From Latilactobacillus fuchuensis DSM 14340 = JCM 11249 (GTDB lineage: Bacteria > Bacillota > Bacilli > Lactobacillales > Lactobacillaceae): a stretch of 57,194 nucleotides of DNA. The notes beneath the pieces are model-generated. The model was not told where the DNA came from, did not search any database, and worked only from the letters and a program-made list of their open reading frames with translations. The number at the start of each line of letters is the position of its first letter. Within the stretch, counting starts at the first letter, position 1. This document shows positions 7,110 through 16,719 of the stretch, in pieces. The stretch is taken from NCBI RefSeq assembly GCF_000615805.1, contig NZ_BAMJ01000013.1, positions 1 through 57,194 of the forward strand. The letters run 5' to 3'. Both the position numbers and the translations under genes were made by a program.

Positions 7110-8693
7110 TTAGTAATCAAAAATAATCAGGCGGTCGATGAATGGTTTTCTAAACAAACCGAGATTAAAGTTACGATACTCTCTGGCGGCACCTTCGAAA
7201 ATTAAACTAATTTTGTGATTTTGCGGATCGACGCTGATTTGTTCAACGGAAGGTGGTAGTTTAATGGTTGATTCAGATTTAGACGGTTGATTAAGCTTTT
7301 TGATTTGATTAAAGTCTAATTGTTGATTAAAGTCAGCAATGTTAATAATGAGATTGCTGGCTGCTTGACCATTACTTTGGGTATAAAGGGTTAGGACGGC
7401 ACTGCTATCTTCGAAAGGCACTACGGCTAATCCTTGCATACGTTTGAAGCCAGTGGTATATGATTTGATAATTTTTTGGTCTTGCATAATCTTGGCATAG
7501 GCTGCTGGGCTGTTATTTTTAGTCAGTTGATTAGTTAATTGTTTAGTCAGTTTAACGGTCCGCATGCTGGACTTTTGAACGAGACCCGTTTTGGCATTCA
7601 CTGCAATATCAACTACGCTATGTGAGCCGGTTTCGCGGCCGTATTTAACGATTAACAGATTATTTTTAAAATAGACTAAGCCGGAACTCCGACTGGCCCA
7701 ACGAAGGGGTGCAATTTGTTTTGCGCCAATCGGTTTTTGGGATTTTGCAGCGTCATATTGGTCAATTTGTTTAAAGGAAATGGCCCGAATACGAGCTGAT
7801 TGATTGGTATCGTCAGACACCCATAATAAATCGTGATCCTCATCGACCGCTAGACCACCAACGTGTGATTTGCGTGGCAAAATCAGTGATTTTTGATACT
7901 TACCGGTGCTTTTATCAACGACGAAGATTAATGAATTTAATTGATGGTTGCCATCATAGGCACTAATAAAATAGGACTGTTGATTTTCAGCTAGTCCCTG
8001 TGGAATCCAGTTGCTCCCGAAGGCGGCTTTTTTAGTTTGATAATTAAGTGACCAAGCGCCATGCAGGCCAGGGACAATCACAGTTCGAGCCTTTTTCAGC
8101 GTAGCTTTTGAAAGCTGATTTTTGCTGTATTTAGCAACTGTTTGGTTAAATGCTGCTTGCGTTAGCAAAGGTTCTTGATCAGCAGACCATTTGGGAACTT
8201 GTTTAGCGGTGTAGATTTCATTGACATAAGTGTCGTAATTACTCTCAACAATTCTAACGACCGCAACGATTAAAATACCGATTAATAGAAGGATGAGATA
8301 ACGCGAATTTTTAGTAGGTGTTCTCTGAAGCGCTGTTGGATCGGATGGTAATAGAGTTAAGACCACCAACCAGATAAATCCAATGACTGGGATAATCTCT
8401 AGTAGTAGCCACCAACCAGAGCGATTACTATCGTGAAGGCGGCGAACCGTAATCCCTAAGGCAGCTACCCAGTTAAATAATAGAATGCTCTGGTAAAGGA
8501 CGGATAATAATAATTTATTAACATTATCAATCGGACTGATATTAATGAGATTAGCGATTAAAATTTCTAGGACTAGCATCAAAATAATACTGATTAATAA
8601 ATTAATCAAAATAGCGGACCAGTAATCTTTACGGTTAGTTCTGCCAGAAAAATCCAATAAGGAACGCCAATAATTTCGGTAGGCTTTAAGCAT
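7110..8693 (-). CDS. DUF805 membrane protein with large C-terminal sensor-like domain
   Basis: 527 residues. Residues 1-130 are a DUF805-type module: Y-x-N-Y-W-x-S-x-x-D-F-S-G-R-T-N-R-x-D-Y-W near the start, three hydrophobic helices, and RRLHDSNRSGWW between helices. A fourth helix (LILLLIGILIVAVVRIV) is followed by about 370 polar residues, presumably outside the cell. That part contains repeats such as HVGGLAVDEDHDLLWVSDD that resemble beta-propeller blades (inference). DUF805 proteins are usually only 100-150 residues, so the fusion is unusual. AGGAGGATCATT precedes the ATG. Function unknown; single gene with its own leader. Confidence 0.75.
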   Translation of the reverse strand: MLKAYRNYWRSLLDFSGRTNRKDYWSAILINLLISIILMLVLEILIANLINISPIDNVNKLLLSVLYQSILLFNWVAALGITVRRLHDSNRSGWWLLLEIIPVIGFIWLVVLTLLPSDPTALQRTPTKNSRYLILLLIGILIVAVVRIVESNYDTYVNEIYTAKQVPKWSADQEPLLTQAAFNQTVAKYSKNQLSKATLKKARTVIVPGLHGAWSLNYQTKKAAFGSNWIPQGLAENQQSYFISAYDGNHQLNSLIFVVDKSTGKYQKSLILPRKSHVGGLAVDEDHDLLWVSDDTNQSARIRAISFKQIDQYDAAKSQKPIGAKQIAPLRWASRSSGLVYFKNNLLIVKYGRETGSHSVVDIAVNAKTGLVQKSSMRTVKLTKQLTNQLTKNNSPAAYAKIMQDQKIIKSYTTGFKRMQGLAVVPFEDSSAVLTLYTQSNGQAASNLIINIADFNQQLDFNQIKKLNQPSKSESTIKLPPSVEQISVDPQNHKISLIFEGAAREYRNFNLGLFRKPFIDRLIIFDY

Positions 8694-8874
8694 AATGATC
8701 CTCCTAAATGATGGTGGTTAGAAAATGTTGGTGACAGATTAGTTGAATTTAGCATATATGGTAGCGCTTGCACGGGTCAATATAAATGCTTCCCGATAAA
8801 AATTAATATTGCTTAAAAAAGTACTTATAGCAAGCTTTAATAACCGCTGAACCTAAATTACTTGCGAACTAACA

Positions 8875-8903
8875 TTGACTTCTAAAAAAGCATGTGATAA
8901 TCT
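8875..8903 (+). promoter_or_regulatory. Promoter of the fab/acc operon
   Basis: TTGACT (8875-8880), 17-bp spacer, TAATCT (8898-8903), about 65 nt before the first operon ATG. I looked for a FabT-type inverted repeat (TTTGA-N-TCAAA) around it and saw none. Upstream 8694-8874 has no gene. Confidence 0.65.
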
Positions 8904-8968
8904 TCTCGACATAGAAATGCGATATGCCTTATCGTATTTTTATTATCATAAAATCACAAGGGGGAATT

Positions 8969-9430
8969 ATGACGATATTAACGACATCCGAGATAATGGC
9001 GCTAATTCCTAACCGCTACCCAATCATTTACATTGATCGTGTTGAGGCGTTGGAACCGGATAAAAAAATTGTGGCCACTAAGCTTTTAACGATTAATGAA
9101 TCGTTCATGCGCGGGTATCAACCTGATCAGCCGCAAATGCCCAATACATTGATCATCGAGGCACTCGCACAAACCGCTTCAATTTTAATTTTGAAATCAC
9201 CAGCATATGCCGGTAAAACGGCTTATCTGGGAGCGGCCAAACAAGTTGATTTTGGACGGAAGGCTCGACCAGGTGATCAATTACAATTGACAGTGACCTT
9301 AATTAAGACGAAATCAAATATGGGTGTTGTGCAAACTAGCGCAACGGTTGACGGCGAAAACGTCTGCACAGCAGAATTAACGTTTGTTGTGGGTCCACGT
9401 GATAGTCAACTCGAAAAAAATAGGGGTTAA
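8969..9430 (+). CDS. FabZ-like hot-dog protein lacking the catalytic His
   Basis: 153 residues, first gene of the fatty-acid operon. It is homologous to 3-hydroxyacyl-ACP dehydratase FabZ: IPNRYPIIYIDRV matches LPHRYPMLLIDRV of the second FabZ at 14073, and ends ENVCTAELTFVV as that one does (QKACTAELTFII). Where FabZ has GHFPGNPVLPG, this protein reads GYQPDQPQMPN, so the catalytic His is Tyr50; the partner Glu64 (IIEALAQ) is kept. It may be a non-catalytic partner or have another role. ATG 8969 is chosen because AAGGGGGAATT precedes it; an upstream ATG at 8924 has no ribosome binding site. 3-nt gap to fabH. Confidence 0.85.
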   Translation: MTILTTSEIMALIPNRYPIIYIDRVEALEPDKKIVATKLLTINESFMRGYQPDQPQMPNTLIIEALAQTASILILKSPAYAGKTAYLGAAKQVDFGRKARPGDQLQLTVTLIKTKSNMGVVQTSATVDGENVCTAELTFVVGPRDSQLEKNRG

Positions 9431-9433
9431 AAG

Positions 9434-10411
9434 ATGGCCTTTAAAATGATTGCAACCGCTCAACAAGTGCCACAGCAAATTGTGACCAATGACGATTTAG
9501 CAAAACGCTTAGAAACATCTAATGAATGGATTGAAAGTCGCACCGGGATTAAAGAACGTCGAATCGCACAAACTGAAAATACATCTGATTTATGTACGCA
9601 AGTGGCACGCCAGTTATTGAACCAGCAACAATTAGCCGCGAGTCAAGTCAAAGCGATTATCGTGGCGACGATGACACCCGATTACTATACGCCAGCTACT
9701 GCTGCGATTGTACAGGGGAACATTGAAGCTGTCAACGCTTTTGCTTTTGACATTAGTGCGGCTTGCTCGGGTTTCACGTACGCTTTATCCGTTGCCAAAG
9801 GTTATCTACAATCAGAAGATGATTACGTGATGGTGATTGGTGGCGAAGTGATTTCCAAAGTGTTGGATTGGTCGGATCGCAGTAGTGCTGTTCTTTTCGG
9901 CGACGGGGCAGCAGGTGTGTTATTACAAGGCACGCTAGCCGCAGACGCTTGGTTAGGCGAACGATTGGTGACTCTGGGTCAGCAGAACGATCAACTGACT
10001 TCAGGGCAACTTGTTACCGGTCAAACGAATTGGCAAGCACCAACGCAAACCCATTTAGCAATCGACTTCTTCCAAATGTCGGGGCGTTTAATTTATAATT
10101 TTGCGACACGAACGGTGCCAGTGGAACTTGAACAAGCCGTTTTGGCGGCGGGCTATTCGTTGGACCAAGTCGATCATTTCTTGATTCATCAAGCCAATGC
10201 GCGACTGATTACGCAATTAGCCAAACGGTTAAAACAACCGTTGTCCAAGTTTCCGATGAATCTACAGCACTACGGCAACACCTCCGCCGCCAGTATTCCA
10301 TTATTATTGGACGAAGAAGTCCAACAAGGTCGCATTAAAACCGGTGATTTATGTGTTTTATGCGGTTTTGGCGGTGGGTTGACGATTGGCATTCAAATCA
10401 TACGTTATTAA
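9434..10411 (+). CDS. fabH: 3-oxoacyl-ACP synthase III (KAS III)
   Basis: 325 residues. It condenses acetyl-CoA with malonyl-ACP to start fatty-acid chains. The triad is visible: Cys111 in DISAACSGF, His in LIHQANARL and Asn in YGNTSAAS. The C-terminal GFGGGLTIG glycine motif is intact and the length is normal. Second gene of the operon, starting 3 nt after the FabZ-like gene. Confidence 0.95.
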   Translation: MAFKMIATAQQVPQQIVTNDDLAKRLETSNEWIESRTGIKERRIAQTENTSDLCTQVARQLLNQQQLAASQVKAIIVATMTPDYYTPATAAIVQGNIEAVNAFAFDISAACSGFTYALSVAKGYLQSEDDYVMVIGGEVISKVLDWSDRSSAVLFGDGAAGVLLQGTLAADAWLGERLVTLGQQNDQLTSGQLVTGQTNWQAPTQTHLAIDFFQMSGRLIYNFATRTVPVELEQAVLAAGYSLDQVDHFLIHQANARLITQLAKRLKQPLSKFPMNLQHYGNTSAASIPLLLDEEVQQGRIKTGDLCVLCGFGGGLTIGIQIIRY

Positions 10412-10451
10412 AAATTTAAAAAAATAAACTAACAAACAAGGGGATTTTATC

Positions 10452-10694
10452 ATGACACAAGCAGAAATTTTAAACAAAGTACAAGCAGTAATCGCAGAAC
10501 AATTGGACGTTGAGATTGAAAAAGTGACACCACCAACTAATATTCGGGAAGAATTGGATGCTGATAGTCTTGATATTTTCGAAGTCATGAACCAATTAGA
10601 AGATGATTTAGAAGTCAAATTAGATCCAGACGAATCAATCGTGACGGTTCAAAACGTGGTTGATTACATTGAACAAACATTAGCCGCTAAATAA
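10452..10694 (+). CDS. acpP: Acyl carrier protein
   Basis: 80 residues, acidic. The 4'-phosphopantetheine serine lies in DADSLDIFEVM. It carries the growing acyl chain between the enzymes of this operon. AAGGGGATTTTATC precedes the ATG. Confidence 0.94.
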   Translation: MTQAEILNKVQAVIAEQLDVEIEKVTPPTNIREELDADSLDIFEVMNQLEDDLEVKLDPDESIVTVQNVVDYIEQTLAAK

Positions 10695-10705
10695 GGGGCA
10701 ATACG

Positions 10706-11644
10706 ATGCAGAAAATTGGACTTTTATTTAGTGGTCAGGGCAGCGAAGTGGCTGGGATGGGGCTTGATTTATATCAGAATCAACCGACTTATCGAGCTGT
10801 GATTGATCAAGCTAGCCAAGTGACGGGGCTTGATTTACCCGCAATAATGCAAACACCAGAATTATTGGCGCAAACCCAGTATGCGCAACCGGCAATCGTC
10901 GCGATGAGTGTCGGAATTGCCCAACTCTTAGCGGAGAATAATGTGCCGATTACGGCGGCCGCTGGTTTGAGTTTAGGGGAATATTCAGCGTTGATTGCCA
11001 ACCAAACCTTTTCGATGGCGGGAGGCTTACCATTAGTCGCAACGCGCGGTCGTTTGATGCAACAAGCGATTGAGCACCAAGCCGGCCAAATGGTCGCGTT
11101 GATTGATCCAAATGTTGCGCAAGTGCAACAAATTTGTGCAGCTGTTCAGGCGCAAGGTGAGTGGGTGGCGATTGCTAATGTCAATTCGCCAAAACAGATT
11201 GTGGTTGGTGGCACACCAAATGGGATTCAGCAATTCACAACCGAACTAAATCGACTAGCACCCACGACGAAGTGTTTATCATTGAAAGTCAGTGGGGCTT
11301 TTCACACCCAATTGTTTGCTGAAACGGCGCAAGCTTTTAAACCGTTTATTGAACAAACGTCGCAAAATCAAGGGTTGTATCCCGTGATTAGTAACACAAC
11401 ACAACAGCCGTTTGAATTGGCGACTTTAACGGAGACGTTGGTCCAACAGATGGCCCACGCGACCCATTTTAGCGCTAATCTACAGTTTTTAGCCCAACAG
11501 GGAATTGATGTCTTAATTGAAGTCGGTCCGGGGAAGACGTTAAGTAAATTTGCCCGGCAAACGATTCCGACAGTTGAACGTTTTAATATTGGTAATCAAA
11601 AACAATTGACGTCCGTGTTAGCGGCGTTGAAAGAGGTGCACTAA
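10706..11644 (+). CDS. fabD: Malonyl-CoA:ACP transacylase
   Basis: 312 residues. It transfers malonate from CoA to ACP. The N-terminus has FSGQGSEVAGMG; the nucleophile is in GLSLGEYSAL (His of the usual GHSLGE is Leu, which I believe is common in lactobacilli); the catalytic His is in SGAFHTQLF. ends ...KTLSKFARQTI region. The stop overlaps the fabG start (TAATG). Confidence 0.95.
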   Translation: MQKIGLLFSGQGSEVAGMGLDLYQNQPTYRAVIDQASQVTGLDLPAIMQTPELLAQTQYAQPAIVAMSVGIAQLLAENNVPITAAAGLSLGEYSALIANQTFSMAGGLPLVATRGRLMQQAIEHQAGQMVALIDPNVAQVQQICAAVQAQGEWVAIANVNSPKQIVVGGTPNGIQQFTTELNRLAPTTKCLSLKVSGAFHTQLFAETAQAFKPFIEQTSQNQGLYPVISNTTQQPFELATLTETLVQQMAHATHFSANLQFLAQQGIDVLIEVGPGKTLSKFARQTIPTVERFNIGNQKQLTSVLAALKEVH

Positions 11645-12375
11645 TGAAAAACGAAGCTAAAGTCGTGGCCATCACCGGCAGTAGCCGCGGAATTGGTCGC
11701 GCGATTGCGGTGACCTTTGCTAAGGCCGGCTATGATTTAATTCTCAATGGTCGCCAGACAGTCGATCCTGAACTGATTACTGAAATTGAAACCATTGGCC
11801 GCCAATGCGTCTTTGTGCAAGGCGATGTCACTGATGAAACGACGGCGACCCAAATCGTAGCGACCGCATTCGAACGGTTTGAACGATTGGACGTTGTGGT
11901 CAATAATGCCGGGATTACCAAAGATAAATTATTGATGGCGATGTCCGCAGCTGATTTTAAAGCGGTTGTGGATGTTAATTTGATGGGGACGTTTAATGTC
12001 ACCCAAGTCGCCTTTACGAAGATGTTACGCCAACGCAGTGGTTGCATTATTAATTTAGCTAGTGTGATTGGTCAACATGGCAATGCCGGTCAAGCCAACT
12101 ATGCCGCTAGTAAAGCGGGGATTATTGGTTTGACGAAATCAGTTGCTAAAGAAGGCGCTAAACGACATGTCCGGTGTAATGCGATTGCCCCAGGCATGAT
12201 TGCGACCGATATGACAGCCGTCTTAAAACCAGCGATGACGGATGCCATTTTGGCACAAATTCCGTTAAATCGGTTTGGTGAACCAGAAGAAGTCGCATCA
12301 GCAGCGCTTTTCTTGGCTGAAAATCAATACGTCACCGGTCAAGTCTTAACAGTTGATGGTGGCATGACGATATAA
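11644..12375 (+). CDS. fabG: 3-oxoacyl-ACP reductase
   Basis: 243 residues, short-chain dehydrogenase. The NADPH motif is TGSSRGIGR, NNAG is present, and the catalytic Ser (NLASVIG) and YAASK Tyr/Lys pair are intact. It reduces 3-oxoacyl-ACP. Start overlaps fabD, showing translational coupling. Confidence 0.95.
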   Translation: MKNEAKVVAITGSSRGIGRAIAVTFAKAGYDLILNGRQTVDPELITEIETIGRQCVFVQGDVTDETTATQIVATAFERFERLDVVVNNAGITKDKLLMAMSAADFKAVVDVNLMGTFNVTQVAFTKMLRQRSGCIINLASVIGQHGNAGQANYAASKAGIIGLTKSVAKEGAKRHVRCNAIAPGMIATDMTAVLKPAMTDAILAQIPLNRFGEPEEVASAALFLAENQYVTGQVLTVDGGMTI

Positions 12376-12388
12376 GTGAGGGATAACA

Positions 12389-13620
12389 ATGACAAGAGTA
12401 GTTGTAACCGGTATGGGCGTTGTCGCACCTTTAGGCAACGATACCGCCACTTTTACCAAACGAATTCTACAAGGTGATTTGGGCATCGGTCCGATCACTA
12501 AATTTGATGCCAGTGCGACTGGGGTGACCTTAGCCGCCGAAGTTCAAGATTTTGATGTGGCTGCTCGGTTGGTAAGAAAAAGGCGAAGCGGATGGATTTA
12601 TTTTCACAATACGCAGTCGACAGTGCGCTAGCAGCGATGCAACAGGCGCAGATTACACCAGAAAATACGAATTCTGAAGATTTAGGTGTGATTTATGGCT
12701 CTGGGATTGGTGGGTTAACCACGATTCAAGAACAAGTGATGCGAATGGTCGAAAAAGGCGCTGATCACATTTCACCGTTATTTGTGCCAAAATCAATCGG
12801 CAACATGGCATCGGCTAATATTGCCCTTGAAATCAACGCGCAAAACATTTGTACGACAATTGTCACGGCTTGCTCTAGTGGGGCCAACGCTATTGGTGAA
12901 GCCTATCGCCAGATTAAAGAAAAGCGCGCGACTGTCATGGTAACGGGCGGGGCCGAAGCATCGATTAATGAAATCGGGATTGGTGGTTTCGCGGCGTTAT
13001 CAACGTTGTCAACGGCGACCGATCCGCAGCGTGCTTCTTTGCCGTTTGATCAAAATCGTCAAGGTTTTGTGATGGGCGAAGGCGGTGCGACGCTCGTGTT
13101 AGAAAGTTTAGAACACGCGCAAGCCCGCAACGCGACTATTTTAGGTGAAATTGTTGGTTACGGCACGAATTGTGATGCTTATCATATGACGTCGCCGAAT
13201 CCGGACGGGAGCGTTGCAGCTAAAGCGATGCAGATGGCGCTTAAGGAAGGCCAGATTACACCCAACCAAGTGGATTATGTCAACGCCCACGGGACGGGGA
13301 CGATGGCCAATGAACTCGCTGAATCGGCCGCGCTCAATCGGGTCTTTGGTTTAGACAGCCAAGTACCAGTCAGCAGTACTAAAAGTATGACGGGTCATTT
13401 ATTGGGTGCGGCCGGCGCGGTTGAAGCCGTCATTACGTTAGCGGCTTTACAACAAGGTGTTTTGCCACCGAATATCGGGACGCAACAACTCGATGAGCAT
13501 TGTCAGATCAATCTGATTACGGCGCCAACGAGTGCCCCTGACGCCCAATACGGGATGAGTAATTCATTTGGTTTTGGTGGTCACAATGCGGTGTTGCTGT
13601 TTAAGAAGTGGAGTGACTAA
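12389..13620 (+). CDS. fabF: 3-oxoacyl-ACP synthase II, frameshifted near 12572
   Basis: 410 residues once one base is restored, the normal length. The frame is VVVTGMGVVAPLG ... FDVAARL, then a shift at about 12566-12576 to GKKKAKRMDLFSQYAVDSAL. Catalytic residues lie after the break: Cys in VTACSSGANAIG, His in VNAHGTGT and His in GHLLGAAG, plus NSFGFGGHN at the end. It is the only elongation condensing enzyme in the operon, so true loss would be costly; a one-base sequence error is more likely. GAGGGATAAC precedes the ATG. Confidence 0.88.
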
Positions 13621-13622
13621 AG

Positions 13623-14069
13623 ATGGAATACGAACAAGTCAAAGAAATGGTGACCTTATTTAATCAATCGGCCAACCAAGAAATGCAACTTGAAACAGAA
13701 GACGTTAAATTATATTTAAATAAACAACCGACGTCAGCAGTCACCACAATGAGGACGCCGGTTGAGGCTACACCTGATTTGCCAACTGAGGAAGCAACGT
13801 CGACTCATCAACCAACGGTTAGTGAATCGGGAACGACGATTGAATCGCCGATGGTCGGCAGTGTTTATTTGCAACCGGCCCCCGATCAATCAGCTTACCT
13901 GACTATCGGTCAATCAGTGACCGTTGGCGAGGTGGTTTGCGTAATTGAAGCCATGAAGATGATGACCGAAGTTAAAAGTACAGTGGCAGGTGTTGTGACG
14001 GCCGTTTTGGTCGCCAATGAAGAACTGGTTGAATATCATCAACCCCTTTTCGAAGTGAAAGAAGGCTAA
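13623..14069 (+). CDS. accB: Biotin carboxyl carrier protein of acetyl-CoA carboxylase
   Basis: 148 residues. A Pro/Thr/Ala-rich linker (residues 40-75) separates an N-terminal helix region from the biotinyl domain. The biotinylated Lys is in VIEAMKMMTEV. It starts 2 nt after fabF. Needs biotin, which fits the bioY gene downstream of the operon. Confidence 0.93.
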   Translation: MEYEQVKEMVTLFNQSANQEMQLETEDVKLYLNKQPTSAVTTMRTPVEATPDLPTEEATSTHQPTVSESGTTIESPMVGSVYLQPAPDQSAYLTIGQSVTVGEVVCVIEAMKMMTEVKSTVAGVVTAVLVANEELVEYHQPLFEVKEG

Positions 14070-14072
14070 AAC

Positions 14073-14495
14073 ATGTTAGATATTGTCGAAATTCAAAAGA
14101 TATTACCGCACCGCTATCCGATGTTGTTAATCGATCGGGTCTTAACGCATGTACCAGGTGAATCAGCCGTGGCGCAAAAAAATGTGACGATTAACGAAGC
14201 TGTTTTCCAAGGCCATTTCCCGGGCAATCCAGTGTTACCGGGGGTCATGATTTTAGAATCGATGGCGCAAACCGGCGCGATTGCGTTATTGACTTTAGAC
14301 CAATTTAAAGGGCGGACGGTCTACTTTGGTGGCATTAAGAGCGCCAAGTTCCGGCGCGTTGTGCGACCAGGGGATGTTTTAGAAATTACGGTTACTTTAG
14401 AAAAGTTAAAAGATAAAATTGGGTTAGGTAAAGCGATTGCGACCGTTGATGGTCAAAAAGCCTGTACCGCAGAATTAACATTCATCATCGAATAA
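14073..14495 (+). CDS. fabZ: 3-hydroxyacyl-ACP dehydratase
   Basis: 140 residues. The active site is intact: HRYPMLLIDRV, GHFPGNPVLPG with the catalytic His, and Glu in ILESMAQ. It dehydrates 3-hydroxyacyl-ACP to trans-2-enoyl-ACP. This is the working counterpart of the FabZ-like gene at 8969. Sits between accB and accC with a 3-nt gap on its left. Confidence 0.95.
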   Translation: MLDIVEIQKILPHRYPMLLIDRVLTHVPGESAVAQKNVTINEAVFQGHFPGNPVLPGVMILESMAQTGAIALLTLDQFKGRTVYFGGIKSAKFRRVVRPGDVLEITVTLEKLKDKIGLGKAIATVDGQKACTAELTFIIE

Positions 14496-14507
14496 GGAGG
14501 GCACCAG

Positions 14508-15854
14508 ATGTTTAAAAAAGTATTGGTTGCCAATCGTGGCGAAATTGCCCTCCACATTGTTCGAACGTTAAAAGAAATGCAGATTGCGTCAGTCGCGGTT
14601 TATTCGCAGGCTGATCACAATAGTTTACATGTGCAGTTAGCCGATGAAGCCGTTTGTATCGGGGGCAATCGTGCGCAAGATTCCTATTTGAATATGCAAA
14701 ACGTCATGTCCGCGGCTTTAGGAACCGGTTGTGATGCGATTCATCCCGGCTACGGTTTTTTATCCGAGAATAGTCAATTCGCAGAAATGTGTGAAGCTTG
14801 TGGCATCACGTTCATCGGACCTAGTAGTCAAGTGATTGCTTTGATGGGCGATAAGAGTCAAGCCAAGTTAAGCATGCAACAAGCCGTTGTGCCGTTGATT
14901 CCCGGCAGTGACGGTCCAGTGCAAGATTTGGCGCAAGCCCAAGCGGTGGCACAAGACATTGGTTATCCAGTCTTGTTAAAAGCCGTCGCCGGTGGGGGTG
15001 GCAAAGGGATTCGACGTGTTGAATCCGAAGCACAATTGAATCAACTGTATCCGCAAGCGCAAGCTGAAAGTGCCGCAGCGTTTGGCAATCAAGCGCTCTA
15101 TCTAGAAAAAATTATGACCAACGTTAAACATATTGAAGTCCAAATTTTTAGAGATCAACAGGGGCACGGCGTCTATTTTCCAGAACGGGATTGTTCATTG
15201 CAACGCTTTAAACAAAAGGTATTGGAAGAAACGCCCAGTACTTTATTAACGACTGAAGAACGCCAAAAACTCGGTGCCATCGCCTTGCAAGCCGCCGAGC
15301 AAATTAATTATGTCAACACGGGTACCGTTGAATTTTTAATGGATCAAGCCCATCAATTTTATTTTCTAGAGATGAATACGCGGATTCAAGTCGAACATCC
15401 GATTACTGAAATGGTGACCGGGATTGATTTAATTCGCGAACAGATTAATGTCGCACAGGGGCATCCCTTGTCGTTTGAACAAAGCCAGTTAACGCCCAAT
15501 GGTTTTGCCATTGAATGCCGGTTGAATGCCGAAAATCCAGAACAACATTTTGCGCCTTCAGCAGGGACGATTGATTATCTCTATTTACCAATTGGCAATC
15601 TTGGGGTGCGAATTGATAGCCATCTTTTTAGTGGTTATACGATTTCGCCTTTTTACGATGCGATGATCGGCAAGTTAATCACTTGGGGGCCAACGCGGGC
15701 GATTGCGATTGCGAAAATGCAACGGTTATTAAACGAACTGATTGTAACCGGGATTAAAACGAACCAAGCTTTCCAACAAACATTGTTGATTGATCCGACA
15801 TTTGAAGCCAGTCAGGTGACAACCGATTATTTATCACAGAAATTAACGGATTAA
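14508..15854 (+). CDS. accC: Biotin carboxylase subunit of acetyl-CoA carboxylase
   Basis: 448 residues. The N-terminus is KVLVANRGEIA; the ATP-grasp glycine loop is AVAGGGGKGIR; the catalytic/biotin region is LEMNTRIQVEHPITEM. It carboxylates the biotin on AccB using ATP and bicarbonate. AAGGAGGGCACC precedes the ATG. Full length. Confidence 0.96.
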   Translation: MFKKVLVANRGEIALHIVRTLKEMQIASVAVYSQADHNSLHVQLADEAVCIGGNRAQDSYLNMQNVMSAALGTGCDAIHPGYGFLSENSQFAEMCEACGITFIGPSSQVIALMGDKSQAKLSMQQAVVPLIPGSDGPVQDLAQAQAVAQDIGYPVLLKAVAGGGGKGIRRVESEAQLNQLYPQAQAESAAAFGNQALYLEKIMTNVKHIEVQIFRDQQGHGVYFPERDCSLQRFKQKVLEETPSTLLTTEERQKLGAIALQAAEQINYVNTGTVEFLMDQAHQFYFLEMNTRIQVEHPITEMVTGIDLIREQINVAQGHPLSFEQSQLTPNGFAIECRLNAENPEQHFAPSAGTIDYLYLPIGNLGVRIDSHLFSGYTISPFYDAMIGKLITWGPTRAIAIAKMQRLLNELIVTGIKTNQAFQQTLLIDPTFEASQVTTDYLSQKLTD

Positions 15855-15868
15855 CGTAGGAGGGTGTC

Positions 15869-16719
15869 ATGCAATTATTTAATGCCGTGCGTCAGATTGG
15901 CAAAGCGCACCTGAAATATAATCAAGCGAGTCGCAAAAAGGTGCCTGATGGTTTATGGATTGCTTGTCCTAAATGTCAGCAATCTTTTTACCATAAAGAA
16001 ATTGGGCTGTACCGAGTCTGTCCGTTATGTGGATATGGTTTCCGCACGCGGGCTAAAACGCGGTTAGCGTGGCTAGCGGCCGATTTTCAACCGCTCGATA
16101 CGACGCTTAAAACCATTAATCCATTAAAATTCCCAAAATATCCGCAAAAAGTCAAACAAGCCCAACAAATTACCGAATTAAATGACAGCGTCCTAACGGG
16201 CATCGCATGATTGACGGTCACCGGGTGGCGCTTGGGATTATGGATCCGTATTTTATCATGGGTAGTTTGGGCACGATTGCCGGTGAAAAGATTACTCGAT
16301 TATTTGAATTAGCAACGATTCAAAAGTTACCAGTGCTGCTGATCACCGCCTCTGGTGGCGCGCGGATGCAAGAAGGGATTCTATCGCTGATGCAGATGGC
16401 GAAGACCTCAGCTGCGATTAAACGCCATGCCGAACAAGGGCTGTTGTACATCAGTTTATTGACTGATCCGACCACGGGGGGTGTGACGGCTAGTTTTGCC
16501 ACGCAGGCTGATATTATTCTAGCGGAACCTAAAGCGTTGATTGGATTTGCCGGGCGCCGCGTGATTGAACAAACGACGCACGAACAAATTCCGGCTGATT
16601 TACAGGATGCCGAAACCGTACTGCAAAATGGGTTCATCGATCAAATCGTTCCACGCGAACAACAAAAGGCGGTCTTGAGTCAAATTCTCAGATTACATGA
16701 AAGCGGGGCTAACGAATGA
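15869..16719 (+). CDS. accD: Acetyl-CoA carboxylase carboxyltransferase beta, frameshifted near 16206
   Basis: 283 residues with one base restored. The first part has the zinc ribbon CPKC ... CPLC (residues 32-55). The frame ends at LTGIA-stop at 16210, and the rest ([12 protein letters not shown] ... SGGARMQEG) begins at an overlapping ATGA. The break falls in the middle of the conserved LTG-x-x-x-IDG-H segment, so it is a lost base, not a natural subunit split, although reinitiation at ATG 16207 is conceivable. The catalytic-core glycines GGARMQEG and GGVTASFA are intact. AGGAGGGTGTC precedes the start. Confidence 0.87.

Noticed and set aside
10960-10995. FabD nucleophile motif GLSLGE instead of GHSLGE
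   Set aside because: The Ser and downstream His are kept, and the Leu variant appears common in related lactobacilli.
16197-16215. Natural split of AccD into two coupled subunits at ATGA
   Set aside because: The break cuts a conserved LTG-IDGH segment and one added base restores a standard protein; eight other similar breaks occur in the window.
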